NCBI GenBank assembly: GCA_015680905.1
Contig: CM027378.1
Span: 79,575,501 to 79,639,500, forward strand
Length of the DNA: 64,000 bases
Source: Coptis chinensis
Lineage: Eukaryota > Streptophyta > Magnoliopsida > Ranunculales > Ranunculaceae
Reading direction: 5' to 3'
Shown: positions 11,663-24,221 of the stretch, one piece after another
Numbering within the stretch: the first letter of the stretch is position 1
How the letters are laid out: each line of letters starts with the position of its first letter
Made by a program: the position numbers and the translations under genes
Notes under the pieces: generated by a model
What the model was told of the DNA's origin: nothing
The model's database searches: none
What the model saw: the letters and a program-made list of their open reading frames with translations, nothing else

Positions 11663-12255
11663 CCTATTTGGGGTATGAATAATCAATGTTCATATGAACA
11701 ATTATTGTTCATACCTATTTGGGGTATGAACAAACAACGTCCATACCTCAACATAATGTATGATCAATAAGAACACTTATTGCAATATGAGCAATCACTG
11801 TTCATACATCAACATGAGCTATGAACAATCACTGTTCATACTTATTTGGGGTATGAACAATCAATATTCATACTTAAACATAATGTATGATAATTAAGAA
11901 CACTTATTGGAGTATGAACAATTATTGTTCATACCTATTTGGGGTATGAACAATAATTGTTCTTATTGTTGATACTTATTTGGGGTATGATCAATAATTA
12001 TTCTTATTGTTGATACCTATTTGGGTATGAACAATAATTATTCTTATTGTTGATACCTATTTGGGGTATAAACAATCACTGTTCATACCTTAACATAATG
12101 TATGATCAGTAAGAACACCTATTGGAGTATGAACATTGTTTATACCTCAATATGAGTTATAAACAATCATTGTTCATACATCAATATATTGTATAAGGTA
12201 CGTTCACCTATTTCATATATTAGCATAAGGTACGAACACTCATTGTTCATAGCAA

Positions 12256-12505
12256 AACGACAGAAAGGGTAAAATCAAAAAATATTTATTTCAGATCCGG
12301 GCCAGTTGTCCTTGAGGATTATTTTCACTCGAAAATTGGTTTTCCAGGTTATTTTCACCTGAAATTTGTTTTTGTGAGTGATTATAAAAATACCATATCC
12401 TCTAGAGTTGTTTTGAATCAAAATTGGCCTTTGGGACCAATTTCTTATAAGTTCGGACCCGAGTGGACGGAGAATGTTCATTTTAGACCTACATAATCAC
12501 TAATG
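12256..12505. other. No gene seen
   Basis: AT-rich flank between the palindrome array and the Athila-type element. It contains a short imperfect repeat of TTATTTTCAC..GAAAA.TTG units, and no supported coding sequence. Confidence 0.5.
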
Positions 12506-12510
12506 CTACA

Positions 12511-14105
12511 TGATAAGCACCAAAAACTGTAATATTAAACCCCATTGAGACATATAAATTTGGTTAATTATGTGTTTAATAATCATGAAATAAGTATATT
12601 TTCATACTTTTGCAGGTCTTCGCAATAAATATGAAAATATTGGTTAAATCTGCGTTAAAGCACGGGAAACGATGTATATATGAATTCTTCCAAATCAGCC
12701 ATGTGAAGCTAAATAAAGGCGGATCAAAACCAGGGACTCAAACATGATAGAATCAAGTCAGAACGGGACTATGTAAAGGAAAACGTAAACTTTCGGAGCT
12801 CATATCTCGTTAACCTAGACTCTGATTTCGGCAAGTAAGCTACCCAGATGATCAGCATGACTAGCTCTACCTTAGGCCAGAAATTGCAGAAATCGACGTC
12901 TGGACCCATCAATAGACATAGCGCATGTACCCACTTTTCGTGCCCACAAGAAGAGATGAGTCATCAATCATAGAGCATGTCAAGATAAAAGTGCCAAATT
13001 ATTGGTGCAAAGTTGACACCTTGCATGTAATTAATAAAATTAGGTGTTAATAGTGAAAAAAAAACAAGATGTCACTTTGTTTTAATGTGGTGGATAAAAG
13101 TGAATTAAATGTGTGTATGTGTTTTCACGTGGGATGAGAGGGAGAATTCTAGAAATGAAGAAAAAAACAAAACAAGGGGGGATCCACTTCATTTACTCCA
13201 TTGACTTCTTTTCTTTTATCATGCATTTTTTTTGTTTTAGCTCCTTAGGAGGAGAAGCAAGTTTAGTTTTTAAGTTTTAGTTTTAGTTTAGAGTTTTTAT
13301 GAAAAAACTTGTAATAGTTTTAATGGTAGAAACTTTTGTGTTCTTGTTCTAAATAAAATCTAAACTTCTTAATGCAAGTGAGTTCTTTTATTCTTCTTCT
13401 TCTTCTTCTTTCTCATTTACATATCTATTTGCTTCTTTCATTTATATCCCTAGGATCATGAGCTAAAACCTTCCCTTTGTGGGGGGTTAATGATGCTCAT
13501 GTGAGGGATAACCTTTGTGATGTGATTTTAGTAAGTTGTTTAGGAAGAACAACTAGACCTACATCCTATCCCAAAATGGTAGTTGGTGTAGAGTCTAATT
13601 AGGAATCAAGGTGATGATCTTAGAGATAAATCATTGTTTTGGTTCTACATGCTAGCAATATGATCTTAGAGATGAGTCATAGTGTTAAGGATCAAGTTAA
13701 TCTTTATTAGGACTTGTCTATGAGTTCTAAGAAGGTTAAGATGCAAGAACCTAAAATCATATAATAGAGGTTATCTTCACATGAGGAGAACTAACTCTCC
13801 ACACCTATCTAGAAGTAAATTTTTATCTTTGTTTTAGTTGCATGTTTACGTAACTTAAAGCTTTCAGTTTTTTTTTGCATTAAAAGAAACCAAGTAGTTA
13901 GTATCAATTCAACCATAGCTTAAAACTTACTCACTAGTTTCCTAAAATAGCAAAAATAAGTTGTAAGTTATCTTAGACTTAGGATGGTTCGAAATCCCTA
14001 CTCAAAGCTATACACACGAATATCGTGAGTAAGGAAAAATATTTGTATTCGCACTTTGTCAAATTAGAGAAACAAATCTCTAACTTACGCAAAAGATGAA
14101 CATCA
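12511..14105 (+). repeat. 5' LTR of the Athila-type element
   Basis: TG...CA ends. It contains a TATATAT stretch near 12671, a TTAGTTTT-rich block near 13265-13300, AATAAAATC near 13357 as a possible polyadenylation signal, and a TTC microsatellite near 13390. The 3' LTR matches throughout. Confidence 0.95.
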
Positions 14106-14108
14106 AAA

Positions 14109-14123
14109 TGGTGTCACTGCCAT
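14109..14123 (+). other. Degenerate primer-binding site
   Basis: TGGTGTCACTGCCAT starts three bases after the 5' LTR. It resembles the tRNA-Asp-type site TGGCGCCGTTGCC usual in Athila/Tat elements, with C-to-T and G-to-A changes at several positions. The tRNA assignment is inference. Confidence 0.55.
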
Positions 14124-15888
14124 CCTAAGGACCAAAAGACCTTCCATTACAGCAAGCTGGAATTGCTCCAAGGGGAAACCCCCACTCTCATTCCTATCCA
14201 TCGTTTTTTCGTTTTCATCGTTTTTTTTTTAAAAAAAAATTTCCCGCGTTTCGCTACTGATCCATGTGTGAACTTTTGGTTGCACTTACAGGAACAAAAA
14301 GTTGGGACCTGGAACATAATCTATACACTAAAATAATATTGTTGTGAAAATTTGGGCTGACTGCAGAAGAATCCTGCGTGTGCGCGATACTAGACACGCG
14401 TCCGTTGGTTGAACTCGCGTGCACTGGTGTTAAGTCTCTGTTGGTACTCCTGTTTCATCTCCAACATCCACTGTGAAATCTTGTTTCATTACCAGGCCTA
14501 ACTCTCTGGACCTGTAACAAATACTTCAAATATCTTCTGGGATTAAGGACGTCGACGGGTTGAAACGTCTGTTTCATTTCTTTGGTAGACTTGCGAGACG
14601 CTACAAGTTCCAAAATTTATACTATTTTTGCATGAATACCATGTATGTAGTTATTATGTACTAGTTTATGGATTATTATTTACGTATTAGGCTAGAAATA
14701 TGCATGAATCATGTTAATACGCCTATAAATATATATATGCGATTAAGTGGGTATGAATTGCATATTAATATATATATATATACATACATACAAATGGTAC
14801 TGTTTTGCATGGCTATCTCTATCTATACGTATAAGTGTCTATTGTTGCATGTTTAGTATTTCTCTACATATAAGTACACGATCTTGTTTAATAAGTCGAT
14901 TTTGTCAAGAAAGAGGAGAACATTCCAACGAGGGTTAAAATCTGAGTTGGGTAAGTTGTTTCTAAACCCTACGGGGTGAAACTGCTCTCTATATGACACT
15001 CGCAATCTCAATGAGTATTGACGAAATCGAATTATTATGCAATACAAGAGTCGTATTTTAGTTTAGGTATAATATGTTGCATATTTAGTTTACGTTTTTG
15101 CATTGTCGTATCTATCCACGTACGTATAGTATCTTCGCATGCTAATGTATCGAGATACGTATGAGTGATTACAATTTGCCTGTTATTGTAGATATACATA
15201 TACGAAATATATATCTACCTATTTGTCTACATATACGTATTACTGATGTGTATTTGCCTGTACGTATCGAAGTATTTATTGATGATACAACCTTGTCTAT
15301 TCGTATTAATATACATATGAGTAGAGTATCTTCATATGCTACTGCATCTAGTATTGTATGAGTAGGGCGTATTTGCATGCTTGTACTTTCTCCTTTGCAT
15401 AAATCTTTAAAAAAAAAACAAAAAAACAAAAAAAAAAAATAATAATAATAATTAGGACCTTGCATAAATTTTAATCCCATAAATCTTAATCATATTCCAA
15501 CAGTGAATAGGAAACTTGAAAGATTGAGGTTACTTAATTAGAATCGTGCTTACACGGCAAGCCTCCCTCTTATCTCTCTTGTGACCTGGCTGTTGGTTTA
15601 TGCACACGTATTCCTAGCTTCACTGCTACGTTAGTAGCAGCCTAAGCCTACGTTGTTCCACTCTAATGCTTGAAGATAATTATAAAATTCAAGAAATAAT
15701 AAGTTCCTTCTGTCAATTAGATCTAATTTTATGCTTGCATGAGATTAAGGTCTGGTTATACTAAACAATTTGAACATACTTATCGTAGGAGAAAATACGA
15801 TAAGCATTTGCGTAAGTTTTCACCTCCACAAAGTTCTTAATCTATTAATCCAAATCAAAAAGATTCGTCACCATTCCCATCATTCATT
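14124..15888 (+). other. Untranslated leader of the Athila-type element, with internal repeats
   Basis: 1.8 kb between the primer site and gag with no credible ORF. Bases 14600-15370 are rich in TACGTA/ATATAT motifs, and two related segments carry GTATCTTCGCATGCTAATG (from 15128) and GTATCTTCATATGCTACTG (from 15327), each followed by GTATGAGT. An A-rich run lies at 15408-15450. Confidence 0.6.
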
Positions 15889-17211
15889 ATGGCTGACGAA
15901 AATTCACTAGCTGAGAAACCCCTTTCGGACTTCTATACAACATTACAGGAAGGACCTTCTTCCTGCATCAAACTCGAGGACATTATCGGTGATTTTCGAA
16001 TTCCGCCAAACATTTTTAGTTTTTTACCTGTGTATCATGATTTGGATCATGAAAAACCATACAACCATCTTCGTAGGATTCAGCAAGTGGCCACAACATT
16101 TCACCATCCAGCTGTCTCTAAGGAACAACTCTTGATGCGGCTGTTTCCATTCACTTTAGCGGAAAAAGCGTCAATTTGGCTAGCAGGATAACAACCACAA
16201 TCCATAGACACATGGAATAAACTTGTTCAAGCCTTCATGCTTCAATTTTATACTCAGAAGAAAACTACTGAAATGTTTCAGAAAATTTAATTCTTTCATC
16301 AAAATCCTCATGAATCCTTTACGAAAGCATGTAGTCGCTTTACTGATCTTCTTTTAGAATGTCCTCATCACCAACTAGACAAAGTTGTCCTTATTCGTTC
16401 ATTCTTTAATGAACTTTCTAATCATCAAAAAGAAACTCTTGCTATAATGAACGGCAGTTGCTTCATGGACAAAGGAGCTACTGAAGCATATACTTTTCTA
16501 GAAAAACAAGCGAAAAAAGGTACACATTGGGGTAACACTGATTCTTCTAGGTCATCTAAGGACACTATTACAAAAGCTACGTCTATTTTTTAAGTAAAAC
16601 CCGATCCTGAATTTAAAAATTTGATAGAATCCCTCACTAAAAAAGTAGATGCCCTTACAGTTAAAGTAAACGATCAACTCCTAAAACAGGTCATGAATGT
16701 TGACACATCCCCATGTGTTCTTTGTCTTAGTCCTGAATATCCTGATGCTTATTGTCCCTTGTTATATGCCTCCCCTTCTCAACCATCAGAAGAGGCATGT
16801 GCATTCAACATTCCTAATGCACCTTGGCGACAACATCCGAATTTCGCTTGGCGCCCACCTCCACCACAGATGCCTCCTCCAGGTTTCACTAATCCACTTG
16901 TTCGACCACCCAATAACTTTATTCCATACCGCCAAGGAAATAATCAGCAATACCAACAAAGTCAAAATCAATTTCAAAATAATTCCAATGCTAACTATCA
17001 AACCAACCGCACCCTTGTTCTAGCCAATCCAAATCCCAGCTATAATCAATAACTTCTCAGCAATAATCGTGAACTAGTACCTGTTGTACAACTTGTACCA
17101 CTCGTCAAGGATAGGACAAACGAGATGTTCTTAGCTTACATGAACCAACAATCTCAAATTTTAACGTCTATCCAACAATCACTTCAACAATTGGCGCAAG
17201 AAAAGAGTTAG
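15889..17211 (+). pseudogene. Athila-type gag, broken by stops
   Basis: Starts MADENSLAEKPLSDFY and carries the gag core (LLMRLFPFTLAEKASIWLAG, then TWNKLVQAFMLQFY). A CxxC stretch (PCVLCLSPEYPDAYC) and a Pro/Asn/Gln-rich tail follow. Stops at 16189, 16288, 16594, 17050 and 17209 interrupt one continuous frame; most sit where Gln is expected. It would have encoded the nucleocapsid precursor. Confidence 0.8.
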
Positions 17212-17217
17212 AAAGGC

Positions 17218-20200
17218 ATGTTTCCTGGACAAGCAATTCCAAACCCTAAGCCAGCAAACACTGCCTTTGAACTCACCAATGCACCTGGTACAAGTACTCC
17301 AAACCAAGGTGAAGTACACGCAATCACTACTCTTCGATCTGGCAAAATTGTTGACAATCAAATACATATGTCAGATGATCAACCAAAGGTATCCGAAGGT
17401 TCCAATGAATCTATTTCCAATAATAAACCTACGGAGGATTCACCAAATCCAACAAAGTCAACATCTCAAAAATTAGGAAACGAGCAAGCGGGCCCCTATA
17501 CCAAATTCCGGCCTAAGGCACCGTTTCCTGCACGCTTGGCAAAGAATAAACCTAATGAGAATTTTGATGAAATTAGAGAAACTTTTCAGAATTTGACAAT
17601 CAACTTACCTTTTCTCGATGCCCTAAAGCTATTGCCAAAACATGCAAAATTTCTGAAAGATATGTGCACCACAAAAAGGAGAACTAATATTCCTCAACAA
17701 GCATTCCTCACCAAACAGTTTCCATCCATCACCGAACACAATGGTATAGTCAAATACAAGGACCCTGGTCGACTAACAGTTCTATGCACCTTAGGTGAAA
17801 AATATACGGCTACTGTGCTACTAGACCTAGGAGCTAGTGTGAACTTACTTCTATATTACTTATTTAAACAACTAGGTCTTCATGAGCTTAAACCTACCAC
17901 TATGACTCTACAGTTAGCCGATCATTCCATTAAGTATCCAAAAGGAATTGTGGAAAACGTCCTTGTAAAAGTCCAAGAATTTTACTATCCTATAGACTTT
18001 GTTATTTTGGATACAGAAGTTGCATGTGATTCCATTCCTATCATCTTAGGACGTCCGTTCCTAGAAACTACTAATGCTCTCATTAACTGTAGGGATGGTT
18101 CCATGACCATGTCCTTCGGAAATCTTTCGGTCGAGGTGAATGTGTTCAAGTTGATGAAACAAATTCGAGCGACATTGAGTGAAGAACAGCGGGGTTTAAA
18201 CATTAAGCAAAAGTATTTATCAAATTCTTTTCCTGAAGATGAAGTATACCAATTTCTTTCCTTTAGCGATTCTGAATTTGAGGACGATGATTATACACAA
18301 GAAGTAAACGAGTTATTAGAGTTAATACCACTATTTGACCCTACGACCGTGATGCCCAGTGACTTGGATGAACATCAATCTGTTTACTCCATGGAAGACG
18401 ACTTTCCTCAAGAATCATTAATACCCACTCCACCCACCCCTGACTTAAAACCCCTTCCTTCGGATTTAAAATACATACATCTTGATCCAGATGGTAGTCA
18501 TCCAATTATCATATCATCACAATTGACTGACGATCAAGAATCTCATTTAATAGATATCATTCAACAACACCGTTCTGCTATTGGATGGTCCCTTGATGAC
18601 ATTAAAGGCATTAACCCTACTGTGTGCACCCATCGCATACACCTTGAAGAAAATGCTAAGACGTCGCGTGAACCGCAGCATCGTCTAAACCCAACCATAA
18701 AATATGTGGTACGGGAGGAAGTTCTAAGATTCCTCGATGCGGGTATTATTTACCCTATCTCCGATAGTGTTTGGGTGAGTCCAGTACACGTTGTTCCAAA
18801 GAAATCTGACATTACAGTTGTGCGCAATAATAAAGATGAATGCATCTCCACTCGTATTCCAGTGAAATGGCGAATATGCATTGACTATCACAAACTTAAT
18901 GCAGTCACTCATAAGGATCACTTTCCACTGCCCTTCATCGATCAGATGCTTGAACGGTTAGCCGGTCATGCATACTACTATTTTCTTGATGGTTATTCAG
19001 GATATTTTCAGATGGTCATAAATCCTGCTGATCAAGAAAAGACTACGTTCACCTGTCTTTTTGGTACATTTGCTTATAAATGAATGTCTTTCGGCCTTTG
19101 CAATGCACCTGGTACTTTCTAACGCTGCATGCTTCATATTTTCAGTGATATGGTTGAACATTTTATGGAAGTATTCATGGACGACTTCTCAATATATGGT
19201 GATTCTTTCAATAGTCGCTAACAAATCACTGAAAAGGTTTTCACACGTTGTGAAGAGAAAAACCTCGTTCTTAATTGGGAAAAATGTCATTTTATGGTTA
19301 CAAAAGGAATAGTTCTAGGACATATTGTTTCAAAGGACAGAATCAAAGTCGATAAAGCTAAGATTGAAAAAATTGCTTCACTTCCTATACCAAAAACAGT
19401 TCGCAACATTCGTGCATTTTTAGGACACGCAGGTTTCTATAGGAGATTTATTCAAGATTTCTCAAAGGTTGCTCGACCTTTAACCAATCTCCTGCTTAAA
19501 GATGCCGCTTTTGACTTCACTTTCAATTGCAAACAAGCTTTTGAGACCTTAAAATCCGCCCTAACTACCGCTCCCATAATTCAACCACCTGATTGGTCTA
19601 AACCTTTTGAATTAATGTGTGACGCAAGCGACTATACTATTGGAGCTGTACTAGGACAACGCCGAGAAGATAAGCCAATTGTCATTTACTATGCGAGTAA
19701 AACTCTTAATGAAGCTCAACGTAACTATACCACCACTGAGAAAGAGTTTCTCGCTGTTGTATATGCCTAGTGGGTTCTTCCACAATTGTCTACACCGACC
19801 ATGCGGTGCTTCATTACCTACTAGCAAAAAAAGATGCAAAACAGAGGTTGATCCGCTGGATTCTCCTCTTGCAAGAATTTACTCTAGAAATTAGAGATAA
19901 AAAAGGTTGCAAAAATGTGGTTGCATACCATTTATCACGACTCGTCAGTGAGGTCGATAATGATACAGAACCCATATGTGATTCCTTTCCTGATGAACAC
20001 TTGTATTCTGTTTTTTCATCCCCTTGGTATGCTGACATAGTAAATTACTTAGTTACCGAGGAAGTCCCTTCATCTTGGTCTCGTAATGACCGAAAAAAGT
20101 TCTTATCCAGTGTGGCTACCTCTTCAAGTATTGTTCAGACCAACTTATTCGTCGTTGCATTCCCGACTGGGAACACAATGACATGTTATTCTTCTGCCAT

Positions 20201-21324
20201 GAACAATCTTGTGGTGGTCATTTCAGTAGAAAGAAAACAGCGGCTAAGGTTCTACAATGTGGATTTTATTGGCCAACACTGTTTCGAGATGCACATGAGC
20301 ATTGCAAAGCATGCAACCGCTGCCAGCAGCTAGGACGCATTACTCAACGCAATATGATGCCCTTAAATCCCATTTTAATTGTGGAAATCTTTGATATATG
20401 GGGCTTCGACTTCATGGGTCCCTTTCCAAATTCTCATGGCTTCGTATACATAATGGTAGCCGTTGACTACGTGTCCAAATGGATTGAGGCTTTGGCATGT
20501 CATTCTAATGATCATAAAACGGTCGTTCTATTCGTAGAGGAAAATATTTTCTCACGATTTGGTGTTCCCAAAGCTATAATTAGTGATGGGGGAAAACATT
20601 TCTGTAATAAAAATTTTGAATCATTAGTAAAGAAATATGGAGTCACGCACAAAGTGGCAACTCCGTATCATCCTCAGATCAGTGGCCAAGTAGAAGTCTC
20701 TAATAGAGAGATCAAATCTATTTTGGAAAAAACTGTTAATCCATCTAAAAAAGACTGGTCTCTAAGATTATCTGATGCCTTATGGGCATATAGAACAACT
20801 TTTAAGACACCTATAGGGATGTCTCCTTATCGCCTCGTTTTTAGAAAACCTTGTCATCTGCCGGTTGAACTTGAGCATCGTGCTCTATGGGCCATCAAAA
20901 GCCTCAATTATAATAACAATGCGGTAGGCGAGAAGCGAAAATTGTAGTTAAATGAGCTCGAGGAAATTCGGAGCGATGCCTATGATCTCTCGAAGTCCTA
21001 TAAAGATAACATGAAAAGAGTGCATGACAAGCACATATTGAGAAAAGATTTCAAAGTTGGTCAAAAAGTTTTATTGTACAACTCGAGATTACACATTTTT
21101 CTAGGAAAATTAAAAACTAGATGGTCTGGTCCTTTCACTGTCTTTGCTGTCACCCCTTATGGGGCTATATCTTTGAAAAATTTAAACGATAACAGCGAAT
21201 TTTAAGTAAATGGCCAACGTCTAAAACATTATCATGAGTTGCGTTCTCCAGATGTCGAAAAGACTCTTCTCCAAGATCCACTCTACCAGACTAATAGATT
21301 CGCTGGTGTACTTCCTTCTATGTG
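17218..21324 (+). pseudogene. Athila-type pol (protease, RT, RNase H, integrase), broken
   Basis: The protease region shows LDLGASVNLL where Athila elements have DLGAS(I/V)N. RT follows with WVSPVHVVPKKS, RICIDYHKLNAVT, FPLPFIDQMLERLAGH and the catalytic VFMDDFSIYGDSF near 19175. RNase H shows FELMCDASDYTIGAVLGQ. A deletion with frame change near 19770 removes part of RNase H before VYTDHAVLHYLLAKKD. Integrase has its HHCC finger ([16 protein letters not shown]) and core ([25 protein letters not shown]), ending in FKVGQKVLLYNSRLH and VNGQRLKHY. Stops at 19081, about 19120, about 19219, 20945 and 21203 interrupt it. Confidence 0.9.
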
Positions 21325-21456
21325 ATTTAAATAGGGAAAGTACGTCATTAGGGTAGCCGGGCCCTCTTCTATTTTCTTTTCTAAAAATCCCTAGAGTGTG
21401 TGGTTGCAAGCGCCAAAACCTTAGTTCACAAAAACTCTAATCAGAACTGAGTATAA

Positions 21457-21807
21457 ATGTCTTCTGTTAATCGAGCAAACGTGCCTTCTGGTAAACAATG
21501 GGTACCCAAAATTTCCCCTCCTTCCTTCTCTTCCCTTTTTTATTCCCTTTCTCGCGAACTTCAGCTAATCATTTGGTGTAAGTCTCACCCATCTCGAATA
21601 GGTAATGGTCGTAGTACTTTTGCTCGAAAGCGACGTGCACGAAGGATGGGGTGGTGTATGAATTGTCAAACACTTTTCTGTCCAAGTCTTGAATTACTAT
21701 CCGATATGAGCTGGAGCCGGTATAAAGTATATTATTGTCTGACACCAGCTCAGCAGGACAAACTTCGTCGTCGTCCCGTTGCTCCCACAGGTTGGGATTT
21801 GTCTTGA
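21457..21807 (+). CDS. Post-pol ORF A: small basic CxxC protein of unknown function
   Basis: 116 codons with no internal stop, starting about 130 bases beyond the decayed end of pol. The product is strongly basic in the middle (FARKRRARRMGWCMNCQTLF), with a CxxC pair and a further Cys four residues on, then an aromatic stretch (WSRYKVYYCLTPAQQDKLRR). I do not recognise a family. A nucleic-acid-binding accessory protein is a guess from composition only. It lies between pol and the ORF B-D cluster and is one of only two post-pol frames without a stop. Confidence 0.4.
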   Translation: MSSVNRANVPSGKQWVPKISPPSFSSLFYSLSRELQLIIWCKSHPSRIGNGRSTFARKRRARRMGWCMNCQTLFCPSLELLSDMSWSRYKVYYCLTPAQQDKLRRRPVAPTGWDLS

Positions 21808-22268
21808 GGATATGACGTTAAAAGACTCACATTCTTCTTGAGGATCTGACGTTAAAAGACTCAAAATGTATATACTCATGTCTTTTATTTTCACCTTTGC
21901 ACTAAGTGTTGTGCACAAAGAGAGTCGTGATATGCAACATTGGATGGTCCCTCGTTCGCACGGGCAATGGATTTCACTAGGCCAACCCCGAATAGTTTTC
22001 TATTTGATGATAGTTCGGGGCGGTTTGAGGCTATACCATATGTACTAAGAGTAATATTATTATTAGACCATTGCACATTGGTCAGGGATGGAACCATCCT
22101 GAACCCTAGGCCCCTAAAACAAAAAGGTTAAGCCACAATCGATTTGGATTGGGTTAAGCCCCTGCCGAGACATGACGGTTGCCCGATTTTACAAGATAAT
22201 GGTTTTCTTCTTGAAGTCCGAGGTTATTGACACGTTCATCTCCCATTGTAAATTTGTAAAGTTCTTTT

Positions 22269-22304
<36 letters not shown>

Positions 22305-22788
22305 TTCTGTTTTTACAAATTCAACCCCCCAACAATAAAACTAAAAATAAAAAAGGATTGGATGTGCCTTAGCCATATTCAATTGGATAACATTTTTAAT
22401 GCCGATCGTTTTGACATCTCGCTCGTTCAATTTGGAGTTAAAACGAATCGAAATTCTGAGTTTGAAATTTCGAGACATTTCGGGACATAAGGGTAATTTC
22501 TGAAAATCATTTGGGCTTGGGCCAAAAATTAGAACCCGACCAACCCACGCGTCCGGTCACAAAACCCAGCACGCGAGGCAATCCATGCGTCAACCTCTCC
22601 CATTTCTTCCCCCCGAAATTCCAGATCTTGCTCCCACTCACACAACCCTCGCGCACGCGGTATCCCAGGTCTAAAATCGACCAGCGCACGCGGCCAATTC
22701 ACCACCGATTCGACCAATTTTTTAACAGCACCATCCCCTCACTTAGCGAAACCAATATAGGCCCTCAGAAATTCATTTCGATCACTCT
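21808..22788 (+). other. Non-coding spacer with a short duplication, poly(A) run and CpG-rich block
   Basis: A 24-base unit (GAGGATnTGACGTTAAAAGA plus CTCA) occurs twice at 21807-21864. A run of about 30 A lies near 22271. Bases 22540-22700 are unusually CpG-rich for this element (ACGCGTCCGG, CACGCGAGG, CGCGCACGCGG, GCGCACGCGG) and lie just upstream of ORF B, suggesting a promoter-like block. No ORF here is credible. Confidence 0.45.
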
Positions 22789-23835
22789 ATGTCTGGAAAT
22801 CGAAGAATCACAGTTGAGCAAAATTTTACAAATCTCTATAATTCTGAAATGTTCCATCCCTTTTTCGATGAGTAAATTGCTAGTAGAGAGTGGGAATACC
22901 TTTTGCATCAAATTCCAGCTTATTACTCTGAAGATTTAGTGTTGAAGTTCTATAACAATGGAGGTTTTCGGGGGAATGAGTATTGGATTACGGCGGATAG
23001 GTTGGAACGTGAACTCACGTTGGAATTGATATCGACTACGACGAATATTCCAATCAACTCCGATAGTCCGACACTGCTGATATCGGAGTATCCGAATACA
23101 ATGGAGTTGATGTTTGACACGTTTCTCGAGGGTGAATACAATGATGGCTCGAGATGCTTGTATCAACATTCCCTCCGACGGAACCAACTGGCAGTCACGC
23201 AATGGCTGGCCTACAATGTCATCGGTACATCGAAGACTTCTGACGTCAACAAGACGTTCTTGCATCTACTCTAGATACTTCAGGAGAAGAAGGAAACTTT
23301 CTACATGGTCCATTTCCCTGGCCATGTACTTACGACTGCTTCTAACAGGTCAGCTCCTCTTGCTGTACTTGTTACACAAATTATGATAAATTTAGGGTTC
23401 CAGTCCGCTAGTCCATTAATTCAAACAAGGTCTTTCAAAAAATTTGCGATTTTCGAGACTTGTGTCATGGACCACTGGGAACCTATAGCAAGAGATGATA
23501 TTGAGCATGATAATGTACCACCTCCTCCTCCTTCACCACCCAACTGTTTTAATGAGGATACCATGCACCGAATCAGTACTCCCATGGAAGCTTTGAGACA
23601 CATAAACTCGGGAATGCGTAGCATGTTTGTCCGCCAGGATAAGTTTCAGTAGGAATTACGTGATCGTCAGGGCCATTTCCACCGCATGATGATGGCTAAT
23701 CAGCAACAGTTTCAAGAACAAGTGGTTAGGTCTTTGGCAACCATATAGGAACAACTATCTCAACCAGGAGTTCGCAGTACTTGTCGTCGTTGGAACCCTG
23801 GTTCATCATCAGCTAACCCTGAGGATTCACAGTAG
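22789..23835 (+). pseudogene. Post-pol ORF B, 348 codons, four internal stops
   Basis: A single frame from MSGNRRITVEQNF to the TAG at 23833, with stops near 22873, 23272, 23650 and 23746. The stop at 23272 lies where the paralogous ORF C has Trp (LHLLWIL), so it is a TGG-to-TAG change. Landmarks: REWEYLLHQIPAYYSEDLVL, WLAYNVIGTSKTSDVNK, APLAVLVTQIMINLGF, a Pro run, and STPMEALRHINSGMRSMF. The N-terminal fold resembles the 'putative plant transposon protein' family found in Athila-related elements. Function unknown. Confidence 0.6.
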
Positions 23836-24050
23836 CAGCTTGTTCCTCTTAGTCTAAAAAATGACTCTGTCATTTATTTCCCTTATGCACTGTATTTTTA
23901 TTTTTCTAGTGATGAAAAATGATATATCGTTTTATTTCTCATAATTTTGTATCTCCATCCGGTTTGAATGAGAAATTATTTATGTTATGCGATTATTGTC
24001 TTTCCTAAAATGGTAGTTTGTTCCTTGATGCACTGGGCCTACTCTCTAAG

Positions 24051-24138
24051 CCCAACGGTCAATACCTAATGGACTGATCCAAACGGTCAGATACCCAATT
24101 ATCAGATACACAACGGTCATATTTTCCATTATAAATCC
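24051..24138 (+). promoter_or_regulatory. Promoter-like block: three MSA-like motifs plus TATA box
   Basis: CCCAACGGTCA (24051), CCAAACGGTCA (24079) and CACAACGGTCA (24109) are spaced 28 and 30 bases apart. TTATAAATCC starts 10 bases after the last. The first fits the mitosis-specific activator consensus YCYAACGGYYA exactly; the others differ at one position each. In plants such elements bind MYB3R factors and drive G2/M expression. The next ATG, 90 bases downstream after a CT-rich leader, opens the 39-codon membrane-peptide ORF. Regulation is inferred. Confidence 0.55.
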
Positions 24139-24221
24139 AACTCTCCTCTTCAACCTTAACTCACCCCCTTCTCTCACTCTCCTCAAATTCATCTTCACAA
24201 ATTCTCATTTTCTTCAACATA

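Larger units (their letters stand above)
10061..12255. repeat. Palindrome-rich array (TATGAACAAT/ATTGTTCATA), split by a retroelement
   Basis: Bases 10061-10378 and 11663-12255 consist of imperfect copies of a 21-base palindrome of the form TATGAACAATnATTGTTCATA. They alternate with two spacer types, CCTATTTGGGG and CCTCAACATAATGTATGATC plus AGTAAGAACACTTATTGGAG. Each palindrome could form a hairpin. The two blocks were one array before the element at 10379-11662 inserted. Confidence 0.8.

Noticed and set aside
10061-12255. Palindrome array considered as a CRISPR array
   Set aside because: Repeats are imperfect, spacers fall into a few recurring types and are not unique, and the context is plant nuclear DNA.
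22172-22372. ORF through a poly(A) run
   Set aside because: Half of it is a lysine run from the A tract, so there is no evidence for translation.
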